NCBI GenBank assembly: GCA_015064425.1 | Contig: SVSF01000108.1 | Coordinates: 1 to 5,499, forward strand | DNA length: 5,499 nt | Origin: Oscillospiraceae bacterium | GTDB taxonomy: Bacteria > Bacillota_A > Clostridia > Oscillospirales > CAG-272 | Direction: 5' to 3' | Part shown: one piece after another, positions 1-5,499 of the stretch | Layout: each line of letters begins with the position of its first letter | Position numbering within the stretch: position 1 is the first letter of the stretch | The notes under the pieces: model-generated | What the model saw: the letters and a program-made list of their open reading frames with translations, nothing else | What the model was told of the DNA's origin: nothing | Database searches by the model: none | Program-made: the position numbers and the translations under genes

Positions 1-100
1 TCGTTAATTGAGAAAAATTCTATTTTGAATTGTTTTTTTTGTAGTTTTGTTGCACTACCACAATAGTGGTGAGTAAGTGCGCTTTTCCTGATAGTTTTTA
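1..100. other. non-coding T-rich stretch, no gene recognised
   Basis: No reading frame here has both a plausible start with a ribosome binding site and any recognisable protein content. The plus-strand frame that is open from base 1 stops at 64-66 and looks like chance. The stretch contains a run of eight T at 33-40 and a small hairpin: ACCAC at 57-61 pairs with GTGGT at 66-70 around the loop AATA. It probably represents the far end of an intergenic region whose left neighbour lies outside the window. Confidence 0.5.
16..40 (+). terminator. weak candidate terminator for a gene left of the window
   Basis: AATTC (16-20) pairs with GAATT (27-31) around a 6-base loop, and G plus eight T (32-40) follows. 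The stem is short and almost all A-T, so it would be a poor terminator by itself. The T-run directly after a stem on the plus strand is the only reason to list it. It would serve a plus-strand gene ending left of base 1, which cannot be seen. Confidence 0.2.
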
Positions 101-269
101 GTGATATGCTGTCTTCGGCAACGTGATATTTTTGCTATCGCAAAAGTGATATTTCAAGGCGTTTCCTTGAAGTGATATTCTATTCGCCTCAAAACTCGCG
201 TAGCGAATACCACTCGGCACAAGCCGAATATCACTGCGAAGCAATATAACCTGCCGGGAGGCGAATAGA
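101..269. repeat. composite palindromic GTGATAT repeat element
   Basis: GTGATAT occurs four times as a direct repeat at 101-107, 123-129, 146-152 and 172-178. After a turning point near 190 the same motif appears on the other strand: ATATCAC at 228-234, with degenerate copies ATACCAC (207-213) and ATATAAC (244-250). Most of the gaps between copies are themselves small palindromes: GCTG/CGGC (108-119), TTTTGC/GCAAAA (about 131-145), TTCAAGG/CCTTGAA (152-171), TCGC/GCGA (196-206) and TCGGC/GCCGA (214-227). A perfect 12-bp inverted repeat links 179-190 to 258-269. The whole could form either a row of small hairpins or a larger cruciform. From memory, similar GTGATAT-hairpin arrays occur between genes in Ruminococcaceae-like genomes, but I know of no established function. 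No transposase or coding capacity is seen, so a non-autonomous repeat (MITE- or REP-like) is the cautious reading. Confidence 0.75.
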
Positions 270-272
270 GTT

Positions 273-300
273 GGCGTTGTGTCTTTAAGAACACAACGCC
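273..300 (-). terminator. strong hairpin downstream of the PLP enzyme, possible terminator
   Basis: GGCGTTGTGT (273-282) and ACACAACGCC (291-300) form a perfect 10-bp stem around an 8-base loop. It lies about 25 nt past the stop codon of the minus-strand gene, where a terminator is expected. On the minus strand the stem is followed by AACTCTATTC rather than a clean U-tract. On the plus strand it is followed by TTTGCCCTT. It may therefore be an imperfect terminator or a transcript-end stabilising hairpin. It could also be an outer part of the neighbouring repeat element. Confidence 0.45.
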
Positions 301-324
301 TTTGCCCTTGGATATTTTTATTTT

Positions 325-1605
325 TTAAAGTTTAACGAGTCCCGCTTTATACATCTTCTGTAATGACATAAGTATTCCCAGCTTTGCGTGAGGCCAGGTG
401 AGTCCGCCCTGGAAGTATACAGCATAAGGTTCTCTTATAGGACCGTCTGCGGAAAGTTCTATGGATGAACCCTGAATGAAGGCACCTGCTGCCATTATTA
501 CATCCGAATCATATCCGGGCATAGCCCAGGGTACGGGTGTGACGTAACTGTCAACGGGAGCTGCGGCCTGGATACCTTCGCAGAAGGCTATCATAGCCTC
601 TGGAGAACCGAGTTCTACCGCTTGAATGATATCATGCCGGCTTTCTTTGCTTCCCGGTATCACCTTAAATCCGAGCTTTTCGTATATACTTGCGGCAAAT
701 ATTGCGCCTTTAAGAGCCGATGCCGTTACTGTGGGAGCCAGGAAGAAACCTTGAAAAAGTGAGGTCATAAGTCCTAAATTCGCTCCTACTTCCTGACCGA
801 GACCGGGAGCGCTGAGCCTGTATGCGCATCTTTCAACGCAGTCTGCGGTACCGCAGATGTATCCTCCGATGGGAGCAAGTCCGCCCCCGGGATTTTTTAT
901 AAGGGAGCCTACTATCATATCGGCACCTACCTGAGATGGCTCTATAGTCTCAACGAATTCACCGTAACAGTTGTCTACCATTACCTTTACGTCGGGCTTG
1001 ATATTTTTAATGAAGGAAATAAGCTCTCCTATCTGCTTTACGGAAAAAGTCGGTCTTGTGGCATAGCCTTTGGAACGCTGAATTGTAACGAGGGCGGTCT
1101 TTTCGTTTATTGCGCTTCTTATACCTTCGTAGTCAAAGCTTCCGTCGGGAAGAAGGTCAGTCTGTCTGTAGCTGACTCCATACTCCTTGAGTGAGCATTT
1201 GGATTCTCTGATCCCTATTACCTCTTGAAGAGTATCGTAGGGAAGACCTACGGGAGAATACAGCTCATCTCCCGGGAGAAGATTTGCGGAAAGCGCAACT
1301 GCAAGAGCGTGTGTCCCGCAGGTTATCTGAGGGCGCACGAGAGCGGCTTCTGTTCCGAAACATTCCGCATAGACCGCCTCAAGGGTCTCTCTGCCGGCGT
1401 CGTTATATCCGTATCCCGTAGTTGCCGCAAAATGTGTGGCATTAAGCCGGTTGTTCTGCATGGCAGATATAACTTTATACTGATTATATTCGGCAATGCG
1501 GTCTATTTCCTCAAAGCGTTCCTTAAGCTCTTTAAGTATATTTTCCCCGAAATCATATACGGGTGAATCTATTCCAAGTTTATTGTATATTGTGTTGCCT
1601 GACAT
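325..1605 (-). CDS. methionine gamma-lyase-like PLP enzyme (aluminium resistance protein family)
   Basis: This 426-residue protein belongs to the PLP-dependent fold-type-I family annotated as 'methionine gamma-lyase family' or 'aluminium resistance protein' (YnbB of Bacillus). It is a cytoplasmic enzyme expected to act on a sulfur amino acid, but the true substrate of this branch is poorly established. Visible features are the ATTGYGYNDAGRETLE stretch (about 61-76), the RPQITCGTHA motif before the cofactor pocket (91-100), VDNCYGEF with Asp211 as the likely PLP ring partner, and GSLIKNPGGG with Lys237 as the likely Schiff-base lysine. The length is normal for the family and the chain looks intact. 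The start is supported by CGGAGT at 1611-1616, 5 nt before the ATG on the minus strand. The gene is transcribed alone, divergently from cca, with a promoter at 1637-1665 and a hairpin at 273-300 after the stop. Its leader is only about 25 nt, too short for a SAM riboswitch or T-box. Family assignment is confident; the reaction is not. Confidence 0.9.
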   Translation of the reverse strand: MSGNTIYNKLGIDSPVYDFGENILKELKERFEEIDRIAEYNQYKVISAMQNNRLNATHFAATTGYGYNDAGRETLEAVYAECFGTEAALVRPQITCGTHALAVALSANLLPGDELYSPVGLPYDTLQEVIGIRESKCSLKEYGVSYRQTDLLPDGSFDYEGIRSAINEKTALVTIQRSKGYATRPTFSVKQIGELISFIKNIKPDVKVMVDNCYGEFVETIEPSQVGADMIVGSLIKNPGGGLAPIGGYICGTADCVERCAYRLSAPGLGQEVGANLGLMTSLFQGFFLAPTVTASALKGAIFAASIYEKLGFKVIPGSKESRHDIIQAVELGSPEAMIAFCEGIQAAAPVDSYVTPVPWAMPGYDSDVIMAAGAFIQGSSIELSADGPIREPYAVYFQGGLTWPHAKLGILMSLQKMYKAGLVKL

Positions 1606-1636
1606 TTTTTACTCCGTTTTAAGTAATTTTTATATA

Positions 1637-1665
1637 ATCATACCATACTTTGCCTATTTTTGCAA
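1637..1665 (-). promoter_or_regulatory. sigma-A-type promoter of the PLP enzyme gene
   Basis: Reading the minus strand, the -35 hexamer TTGCAA (1660-1665) is followed after exactly 17 bp by the -10 hexamer TATGAT (1637-1642). Transcription would start near 1630, giving a leader of about 25 nt containing the ribosome binding site. The placement fits the gene starting at 1605. Prediction is from sequence match only. Confidence 0.6.
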
Positions 1666-1684
1666 ATTTAATTGTTGCAAATTT
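1660..1684. repeat. 10-bp direct repeat across the two -35 boxes
   Basis: TTGCAAATTT occurs at 1660-1669 and again at 1675-1684, offset by 15 bp. The first copy contains the minus-strand -35 box and the second contains the plus-strand -35 box. It may be a coincidence of two promoters in A/T-rich DNA, or a binding site for a regulator acting on both genes. No regulator is identifiable. Confidence 0.45.
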
Positions 1685-1703
1685 GTTAAAACCATTGTAT
1701 AAT
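1675..1703 (+). promoter_or_regulatory. sigma-A-type promoter of the cca operon
   Basis: TTGCAA (1675-1680), a 17-bp spacer and a perfect TATAAT (1698-1703) make a near-consensus vegetative promoter. The start point would fall near 1710, about 70 nt before the preferred cca start codon at 1781 and about 11 nt before the first in-frame ATG at 1721. It probably drives cca, the VTC-domain gene and the DUF4956 gene together, since no gap separates them and the first terminator follows the third gene. Confidence 0.65.
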
Positions 1704-1780
1704 GTAAAATAGTTGGGTCTATGCATATGAGCTTAAAAACAGCGTGCATGGCTCTTATCACCCCGAAACGGCGGTGCATC

Positions 1781-3115
1781 ATGTTTTCCGAAAAATCAAA
1801 AAACTTACTCAAAATAATAAACGATCATGGATATGAGGCTTATCTTGTTGGCGGATGCGTAAGAGATATGCTTATGTCTGCGGAAATACACGACTACGAC
1901 GTCTGTACATCCGCAAGACCGGAAGAAGTCAAGGAGATCTTTAAAGGATATCGTGTTATTGAGACCGGCATAAAGCACGGTACTGTTACCGTACTTTTTG
2001 AGGGAAATCCTTTTGAGATAACTACCTACAGATGCGACGGCGAATACAAAGACGGAAGACATCCGGATATGGTATCTTTCTCGGGTGATCTTAAGGAAGA
2101 TCTCTCAAGGCGTGATTTTACCATGAACGCCATAGCCTGGAGCGAGACGGGGACCGTAGACATATTTGAAGGTAAAAAAGATATAGACCGCTCCCTTATA
2201 CGTTGTGTCGGAGATGCCGACAAAAGGTTTAAAGAGGATGCATTAAGGATACTCAGAGCATTGAGATTCGCATCTGTCCTGGGATTTGAGATCGAGGAAA
2301 ATACGGAGAGAGCCGCATTTGAAAATAAAGAGCTTATAAAAAAGGTGTCTTCAGAGAGGATATTTTCGGAATTCTGCAAGCTTTTATGCGGAAAGAATGC
2401 TCCTAAAGTTATAAGAAAATATATTGACATAATAGCGGTTTTTATACCGGAGCTTTTGCCTTGCAAGGGTTTTGATCAAAAAACAGAGTACCATAAGTAT
2501 GACGTACTTGAACACAGCATTAAGGCACTTGAATATGCTGAAGCGGATAAGAGTATTCGTATAGCGGCATTATTGCACGATATCGGAAAGCCTCTTTGCT
2601 TTACACTTGATGAAAAGGGCAGAGGGCATTTTTACGGGCATCCCGAAATAAGCGCCCGTATGGCGACGGATATACTCAAAAGACTCAAGGCAGACAGAGC
2701 TCTTACAGATAAGGTGGAGCTTCTTGTCAGATATCACGATACACCCACAAAAAAGGACAGAGCTTTTGTTAAAAGGCTTCTTAATACGGTAGGCGAGGAA
2801 AACTTTTTTGACTTTATAAAGGTGTATTATGCCGACGGTGCCGCACACGCTGAGGGACACAGGGATTCTGCCGAGAGAGCTATGTGGATGAAGAACGAGG
2901 CTGAAGATATAATCAGCAGGAAAGAATGCTACAGAAGAGAAGATCTTCATATAAACGGAAACGATCTTATCTCACTCGGGTTGAGAGGCAAGGCGGTGCG
3001 CGAGGCCATCGACACCGTTCTTGATGAGATAATATCGGGAAAACTCGAGAATGAGAGGACTGTTCTTTTAGAACGGATCTCAAAATACATAAAAACGGGA
3101 AAGGAGGATTCTTAA
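1781..3115 (+). CDS. cca: CCA-adding tRNA nucleotidyltransferase with C-terminal HD domain
   Basis: This cytoplasmic enzyme builds or repairs the 3'-CCA end of tRNAs from CTP and ATP. From Met at 1781 it has 444 residues. The class II nucleotidyltransferase head carries YLVGGCVRD (21-29), the metal-binding pair Asp38/Asp40 in HDYDVCT, RRDFTMNA (110-117) and KEDALRILRALRF (151-163). In the last, the EDxxR template (152-156) that selects C or A is intact. An HD domain follows, with His245, His266-Asp267 (LLHDIGKP) and Asp352, so its metal ligands are present and it may hold phosphohydrolase activity. An in-frame ATG lies upstream at 1721, but the extra 20 residues do not resemble the family. 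Homologues begin close to the helix before the VGG motif, so I chose 1781. Its ribosome site is weak (GCGGTG, 1771-1776). The gene heads an operon: its stop codon directly abuts the VTC-domain start codon, and its last codons contain that gene's Shine-Dalgarno sequence. A specialised A-adding or CC-adding variant is possible but less likely. Confidence 0.93.
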   Translation: MFSEKSKNLLKIINDHGYEAYLVGGCVRDMLMSAEIHDYDVCTSARPEEVKEIFKGYRVIETGIKHGTVTVLFEGNPFEITTYRCDGEYKDGRHPDMVSFSGDLKEDLSRRDFTMNAIAWSETGTVDIFEGKKDIDRSLIRCVGDADKRFKEDALRILRALRFASVLGFEIEENTERAAFENKELIKKVSSERIFSEFCKLLCGKNAPKVIRKYIDIIAVFIPELLPCKGFDQKTEYHKYDVLEHSIKALEYAEADKSIRIAALLHDIGKPLCFTLDEKGRGHFYGHPEISARMATDILKRLKADRALTDKVELLVRYHDTPTKKDRAFVKRLLNTVGEENFFDFIKVYYADGAAHAEGHRDSAERAMWMKNEAEDIISRKECYRREDLHINGNDLISLGLRGKAVREAIDTVLDEIISGKLENERTVLLERISKYIKTGKEDS

Positions 3116-3901
3116 ATGAGCGAAGAAAAGGCAAAACCAAAAAAGAAAAAGGTGCTGAAATTTACGTTTGAAAGAACGGAAAAAAAGTATCTTATTGATG
3201 ATAAAACTTTTAATGAGCTTATGGAAAGGATACGTCCTTACGTCGAAGAGGATGCATTCGGTAAGAGCACGGTAAACACCGTATATTACGATACGGAGAA
3301 CTATGAACTTATAAGAGCATCTATTGAAAAACCTGTTTACAAAGAAAAACTCAGGGCGAGAAGTTACGGAGTACCTGAACCCGACAGTAAAGTCTTTTTG
3401 GAGATAAAAAAGAAATTCAAAGGCGTTACCTCAAAGAGAAGGGTAGCACTTCCTTACACCGTTCTTAATGCCTATATAAACGATGGAGTATATCCCGAGG
3501 AATACGACAGTCAGATACTGAGAGAAATAGACTTCTTCATAAACTTTTACGGAAGACCCAAGCCTGCGGCGTTGGTATCATGTGAAAGAGAAGCGTACTA
3601 CTCGAAGACGGATCCTGAACTGCGATTGACCTTTGACAGCGCGATCCGTTGCAGAACGGAAAACGTGGATCTGAGGGCAGAAGGGGAGTCTATCAAGATA
3701 ATCGAGGACGGATATAGACTTATGGAGATAAAGGGCAGCGGAGCTTATGAGCTTTGGCTGGTAAAGATCCTCAGCGATATGAAGATATACCCTAGATCCT
3801 TCTCCAAATACGGTACTTTTTACAAATACCTTCTCAGCGAGGGTGAAATTGTAATGTATGATAAAACTATGACAGCAGAAAAAGGAGTTTCTTATGTTTG
3901 A
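3116..3901 (+). CDS. VTC-domain polyphosphate polymerase-like protein
   Basis: This 261-residue soluble protein has the triphosphate-tunnel fold of the VTC domain, whose yeast member Vtc4 makes polyphosphate from ATP. The tunnel pattern is visible: FERTEKKYLI (18-26), VYYDTENYELIR (56-67), KEKLRARSYG (76-85, Arg80 and Arg82), FLEIKKKFKG (94-103) with TSKRR (105-109), CEREAYY (156-162, Arg158), LRLTFDSAIRCR (169-180), LMEIKGSGA (202-210, Glu204) and SFSKYGTFYKYL (228-239, Lys231). By motif order these match the basic phosphate-binding residues, the metal-binding glutamate and the catalytic lysine of Vtc4; this is inferred, not aligned. There is no SPX domain, signal peptide or membrane segment. 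The first 15 residues are very lysine-rich. AAGGAGG (3101-3107), 8 nt before the ATG, fixes the start. Its end overlaps the DUF4956 membrane protein gene by 8 nt, so the two products are probably made together and act together at the membrane. CYTH-type triphosphatase activity is the main alternative. Confidence 0.87.
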   Translation: MSEEKAKPKKKKVLKFTFERTEKKYLIDDKTFNELMERIRPYVEEDAFGKSTVNTVYYDTENYELIRASIEKPVYKEKLRARSYGVPEPDSKVFLEIKKKFKGVTSKRRVALPYTVLNAYINDGVYPEEYDSQILREIDFFINFYGRPKPAALVSCEREAYYSKTDPELRLTFDSAIRCRTENVDLRAEGESIKIIEDGYRLMEIKGSGAYELWLVKILSDMKIYPRSFSKYGTFYKYLLSEGEIVMYDKTMTAEKGVSYV

Positions 3902-4583
3902 AAGTATTTTTACCTTCGCGAGCACTACGCTTGCTGTAGCACAGCTTAGCCTTGAACAGGCGGTAAAGTGCCTTGGTACAGCGCTCATCTGCGGCCTTGT
4001 GGCAGCACTTGTATTCTACCTTACAGAGAGATGCTCAAAGGGATTTTTCCTTACGCTTGTGCTTCTTCCTGCAGTTGTAAGCGTAGTTATTATTATGGTA
4101 AACGGAAATCTTGGTGCAGGTATTGCTGTTGCCGGTGCATTCAGCCTTGTACGCTTCCGTTCCCTTCAGGGTACTGCTAAAGAAATATGCGCTATTTTCC
4201 TTGCAATGGCTCAGGGTCTTGCAATAGGTATGGGATATCTTACGTTTGCTATGTTCTTTACAGCGGTAGCTTGCATCGTATTCGGTATCATCTCTACTAT
4301 TCCTCTCGGAAAGTATTCCTCAAAGGAAAGAGTTCTCCGTGTTACCGTTCCCGAAAATTTGAACTATACCGATGCTTTTGCGGACCTCTTCAAGAAGTAT
4401 ACCAAAAAGTGCGTATTTGAAAGATCAAAGACTACCAATATGGGAACTCTTTATGAACTTACATACAGAGTATGTCTCAAGGATGTCAAGCTGGAAAAGG
4501 AATTTATCGATGAATTGAGATGCAGAAATGCAAACCTTACCATCATAAGCACTATTCCCGCAAATAACGGCGAGAGTCTGTAA
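3894..4583 (+). CDS. DUF4956 multi-pass membrane protein
   Basis: This 229-residue inner-membrane protein has the features of the DUF4956 family, whose biochemical role is not established. Hydrophobic segments lie at about 24-45, 51-70, 96-112 and 115-137. Between the second and third is a glycine-rich stretch, GNLGAGIAVAGAF (71-83), then the family-typical SLVRFRSLQGTAKEI (84-98). Residues from about 145 form a soluble C-terminal domain with mixed alpha/beta character (RVLRVTVPENLNYTDAF and onward), likely cytoplasmic. A good ribosome site (AAAGGAG, 3881-3887) lies 6 nt before the ATG, inside the previous gene. ATGTTTGA carries both the start codon here and the TGA of the VTC-domain gene, an arrangement favouring coupled translation. 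Known neighbours of this family are VTC-domain proteins and often CotH-like kinases, although no CotH gene is in this window. I infer that it anchors the polyphosphate polymerase or provides a path for its product, by analogy with the small membrane subunits of yeast VTC. A strong terminator follows 15 nt after the stop. Confidence 0.85.
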   Translation: MFESIFTFASTTLAVAQLSLEQAVKCLGTALICGLVAALVFYLTERCSKGFFLTLVLLPAVVSVVIIMVNGNLGAGIAVAGAFSLVRFRSLQGTAKEICAIFLAMAQGLAIGMGYLTFAMFFTAVACIVFGIISTIPLGKYSSKERVLRVTVPENLNYTDAFADLFKKYTKKCVFERSKTTNMGTLYELTYRVCLKDVKLEKEFIDELRCRNANLTIISTIPANNGESL

Positions 4584-4598
4584 TGGAATAATTGACAG

Positions 4599-4632
4599 AG
4601 TCCTTCACCAATGGTGAGGGACTTTTCTTTTT
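4599..4632 (+). terminator. intrinsic terminator closing the cca operon
   Basis: AGTCCTTCACC (4599-4609) and GGTGAGGGACT (4613-4623) form an 11-bp stem with a single G-U wobble and a 3-base loop. TTTCTTTTT (4624-4632) follows. It lies 15 nt after the DUF4956 stop codon and separates the operon from spoIIGA. The form is textbook Rho-independent. Confidence 0.92.
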
Positions 4633-4644
4633 CGTCTTAAGCCG

Positions 4645-4674
4645 TCACGAAACTTTCCCACTATATGACATAAT
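4645..4674 (+). promoter_or_regulatory. candidate spoIIGA promoter with a Spo0A-box-like site
   Basis: TCACGAA (4645-4651) matches 5 of 7 bases of the Spo0A box TGTCGAA. It sits where a -35 element would be, 17 bp before the -10-like CATAAT (4669-4674). Transcription would begin near 4681, leaving about 33 nt before the spoIIGA start. A second 5-of-7 match lies on the other strand at 4631-4637. An alternative pair is ATGACA (4665-4670) and TATAAT (4692-4697), separated by 21 bp. That recalls the unusually long spacer of the Bacillus spoIIG promoter, but its start point would fall inside the ribosome binding site. In Bacillus this gene is activated by phosphorylated Spo0A; the same is inferred here and the matches are weak. 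Confidence 0.35.
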
Positions 4675-4713
4675 TTATTATCCTTTACGGATATAATTGT
4701 AAGGGGTGATAAG

Positions 4714-5499
4714 ATGACGCAAACGGTCTATGCGGACGTAATGTTTCTGATAGATTTCAGTATAGATTTTTTGAGCCTTTACATATGCGGCTGCTTTATG
4801 TCGTTGAAAATGAAGCTCATGAGACTCAGCTTGGGGGCGGTGCTTGGAGCACTGTTTTCAATAGCCGTTCTCTTTGCATCCCCGGGAGGAGTACTTAAAC
4901 TTATATTAAGCGCGGCAGCTTGCGCACTCATATGCCTATGTGCGTTTGGGAAAAGAGCTCTTTTATACAGATGCCTGCTTTTTTGCGGAGTGAATTTCGC
5001 TTTGGCGGGAGGAATAACCGCGCTTTTCAGCTTTATAAATTCTCTGCGGCGGGAATATGACGTGATAATATATGGAAACTCAGAAACGATTTTTACGGCG
5101 GTACCTCCGCCTAAGCTATTGCTTGGAGCCGCAATATGCGGAATACTCACCTTGTGCCTTGGATGTTTTGTGAAGAGAAACGTTTCAAAGCGTACGGTAA
5201 ACGTATATCTACGCTTCGGTAATAAGGAGCGCAACTTTAAAGGATTGGTGGATAGCGGGAACTTTCTGTGTGAGCCTATATCGGGTACGCCTTGCATTAT
5301 AGCCAAGACGGAAAGTTTGGAAGGGCTGATGCCGGAAGATCTTTATGAATACATAAATAAAAACTGTGTGGGAGAGCCGCCGCCTTCGGCATATAAGCTC
5401 AGAATAATACCTATGAGTACAGTCGGAACAAACGGTATGGTGTACGCCTTGTGCCCCGACGGGATCAAACTCGACGGAGAGCAGAAAAAAGCATACCTT
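4714..5499 (+). CDS. spoIIGA: SpoIIGA, pro-sigma-E processing peptidase (3' end cut by window)
   Basis: SpoIIGA is a membrane-embedded aspartic protease that cleaves pro-sigma-E in the mother cell during sporulation, on a signal (SpoIIR) from the forespore. The frame is open for 262 codons to the window edge with no stop. Bacillus SpoIIGA has about 309 residues, so roughly 40-50 are missing. The family signature start is clear: TVYADVMFLIDFSIDFLSLY (4-23). About five hydrophobic segments follow (near 5-25, 38-55, 59-78, 86-108 and 135-153), then the protease domain with GLVDSGNFLCEP (177-188). Asp180 there corresponds to the catalytic aspartate, at nearly the same position as in Bacillus (Asp183). 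IIPMSTVGTNGM (231-242) is a second conserved stretch. The start is set by AAGGGGTG (4701-4708), 5 nt before the ATG. The gene is rich in cysteine (14 in the visible part), several of them in membrane segments. It is a separate unit from the cca operon, and sigE would be expected just beyond the right edge. Confidence 0.92.
   Translation, partial: MTQTVYADVMFLIDFSIDFLSLYICGCFMSLKMKLMRLSLGAVLGALFSIAVLFASPGGVLKLILSAAACALICLCAFGKRALLYRCLLFCGVNFALAGGITALFSFINSLRREYDVIIYGNSETIFTAVPPPKLLLGAAICGILTLCLGCFVKRNVSKRTVNVYLRFGNKERNFKGLVDSGNFLCEPISGTPCIIAKTESLEGLMPEDLYEYINKNCVGEPPPSAYKLRIIPMSTVGTNGMVYALCPDGIKLDGEQKKAYL

Overview
The window reads as chromosome from a spore-forming Clostridia-class Firmicute. 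The evidence is a clear spoIIGA (pro-sigma-E processing peptidase) running off the right edge, purine-rich Shine-Dalgarno sequences, sigma-A-type promoters with 17-bp spacers, and protein sequences that look clostridial throughout. A palindromic GTGATAT repeat element at the left resembles, from memory, intergenic elements in Ruminococcaceae/Oscillospiraceae-type genomes. I cannot name the species.

Layout: positions 1-324 hold no convincing gene. They carry a T-rich stretch with weak hairpins, a roughly 170-bp composite palindromic repeat (101-269) and a strong hairpin (273-300). Next, on the minus strand, is a complete PLP-dependent enzyme of the methionine gamma-lyase-like / 'aluminium resistance protein' family (325-1605). 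A compact divergent promoter region (about 1606-1720) holds two back-to-back promoters that share the same -35 hexamer, TTGCAA.

On the plus strand a tight three-gene operon follows. It comprises cca (CCA-adding tRNA nucleotidyltransferase with an HD domain, 1781-3115), a VTC-domain polyphosphate-polymerase-like protein (3116-3901, starting on the base after the cca stop codon) and a DUF4956 membrane protein (3894-4583, overlapping its predecessor by 8 nt). A strong intrinsic terminator (4599-4632) closes the operon. spoIIGA (4714 to the edge, partial) is a separate transcription unit with its own upstream region, possibly Spo0A-controlled.

The most interesting content is the VTC-domain/DUF4956 pair. 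A soluble triphosphate-tunnel enzyme is coupled translationally to a small multi-pass membrane protein. This suggests a membrane-attached polyphosphate synthesis module analogous in logic to yeast VTC, here in an operon with a tRNA-maturation gene. The pairing recurs in bacteria, but its biochemistry is, as far as I know, poorly described. The second point of interest is the GTGATAT element, which looks like a family of intergenic palindromic repeats. No CRISPR array, insertion sequence, tRNA, rRNA or recognised riboswitch was seen.
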